A DNA stretch of 64,000 bases from NCBI RefSeq assembly GCF_027596085.1, contig NC_072451.1:11750795-11814794 (forward strand). The letters run 5' to 3'. Position numbers and translations under genes: made by a program. Shown here piece by piece: positions 63,690 to 64,000 of the stretch. Positions within the stretch are counted from its first letter, which is position 1, and each line of letters opens with the position of its first letter. Below the pieces are notes generated by a model. It was not told where the DNA came from, did not search any database, and worked only from the letters and a program-made list of their open reading frames with translations. This stretch comes from Anoplopoma fimbria (Eukaryota; Chordata; Actinopteri; Perciformes; Anoplopomatidae).

Positions 63690-63900
63690 GTTTAAAACTG
63701 CAACAGTACGTCCATAATATGTGACAGCTTACGTTGACTACTTACATATGTTACTTCATTTACTAAAAAAATGTCCTTCTCGGCCTAAACCATGATGTTT
63801 TCCTAGACCTAGCCAAGTAGCTATGTTATCTAAACATAACCAAACCGTTTTGTTTGAATTCACAAACTTCATACACCTTCCCATGAGATCACATTAGTCT
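63690..63900 (+). repeat. dispersed repeat family D, copy 5 (right half)
   Basis: CTTACGTTGACTACTTACAT, GGCCTAAACCATGATGTTTT, CCTAGCCAAGTAGCTATGTT and CCAAACCGTTTTGTTTGAAT match the right half of copies at 40380 and 60720. Confidence 0.55.
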
Positions 63901-64000
63901 GTTGCCAAATATATCTGTGGCCTTCACTCAATGTTTGAAACATATAATATTTTTACTGCACAAATGACTGTAAACCCTGAATCGAAGGTAAAATACAAAA

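Overview
This is vertebrate, almost certainly teleost fish, nuclear DNA. It carries a Tc1/mariner element of a type common in fish, a V-SINE (DANA/HE1-like) retroposon, decayed LINE reverse transcriptases with fish-type 3' tails, and many long (GT)n/(CA)n tracts, with moderate AT content and no bacterial or viral organisation. The repeat set (a LINE tail of (GAATT)n type, AT-rich dispersed repeats) suggests a spiny-rayed fish. That last step is inference from memory of fish genomes.

There is no complete host gene. The window reads as intergenic DNA or, more likely, one or more very large introns. Two short segments have the layout of internal exons: 6440-6482 and 62050-62109, both with a pyrimidine-tract acceptor, an open frame and a GT donor. 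The 62 kb one is the better candidate. Neither matches a gene I can name. Several stretches that are not repeats and have balanced composition, often rich in TAAT/ATTA-type cores (about 8.1-9.4, 14.2-15.1, 25.5-25.8, 29.65-29.96, 41.2-41.6, 44.7-45.1 and 54.0-54.4 kb), look like conserved non-coding regulatory DNA. This cannot be shown without a comparison between species.

Layout. 0-10 kb: LINE-tail fold-back, a solo LTR with a 5-bp target duplication, a nested hairpin pair, and a long CNE-like block. 10-12 kb: a 0.7-kb inverted-terminal element and a LINE 3' end containing a 9-bp tandem array. 12-26 kb: unremarkable DNA with three long (GT)n tracts and a G-quadruplex motif. 26-33.5 kb: a probable solo LTR carrying a hAT-type MITE with an exact 8-bp duplication; LINE tails in opposite orientation; two copies of an AT-rich repeat family (25.0 and 31.5 kb); a perfect 62-bp-arm palindrome; and a 27-bp minisatellite present in both orientations. 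36-40 kb: a complete-length Tc1 element (1603 bp) with a frameshifted transposase, inserted inside an older dispersed repeat. 39.8-43.2 kb: two 290-bp inverted repeats 2.8 kb apart. 43.5-47.3 kb: a LINE reverse transcriptase split by a V-SINE, a 34-bp LINE snippet copied elsewhere between 11-bp direct repeats, and a palindromic Tc1-type MITE. 48.7-58.4 kb: remnants of at least four LINEs. 58-64 kb: a 144-bp (GT)n tract, a fold-back MITE split by another repeat, and the candidate exon.

The elements do not form a pathway. What the window gives is a stratigraphy of insertions: hAT MITE in LTR, V-SINE in LINE, Tc1 in repeat family D, repeat D in a fold-back MITE, and a LINE tail in repeat family A. 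I found no undescribed molecular system. The most unusual structures are the 62-bp palindrome abutting the inverted minisatellite, the 290-bp inverted repeats, and the 34-bp filler-like insertion.
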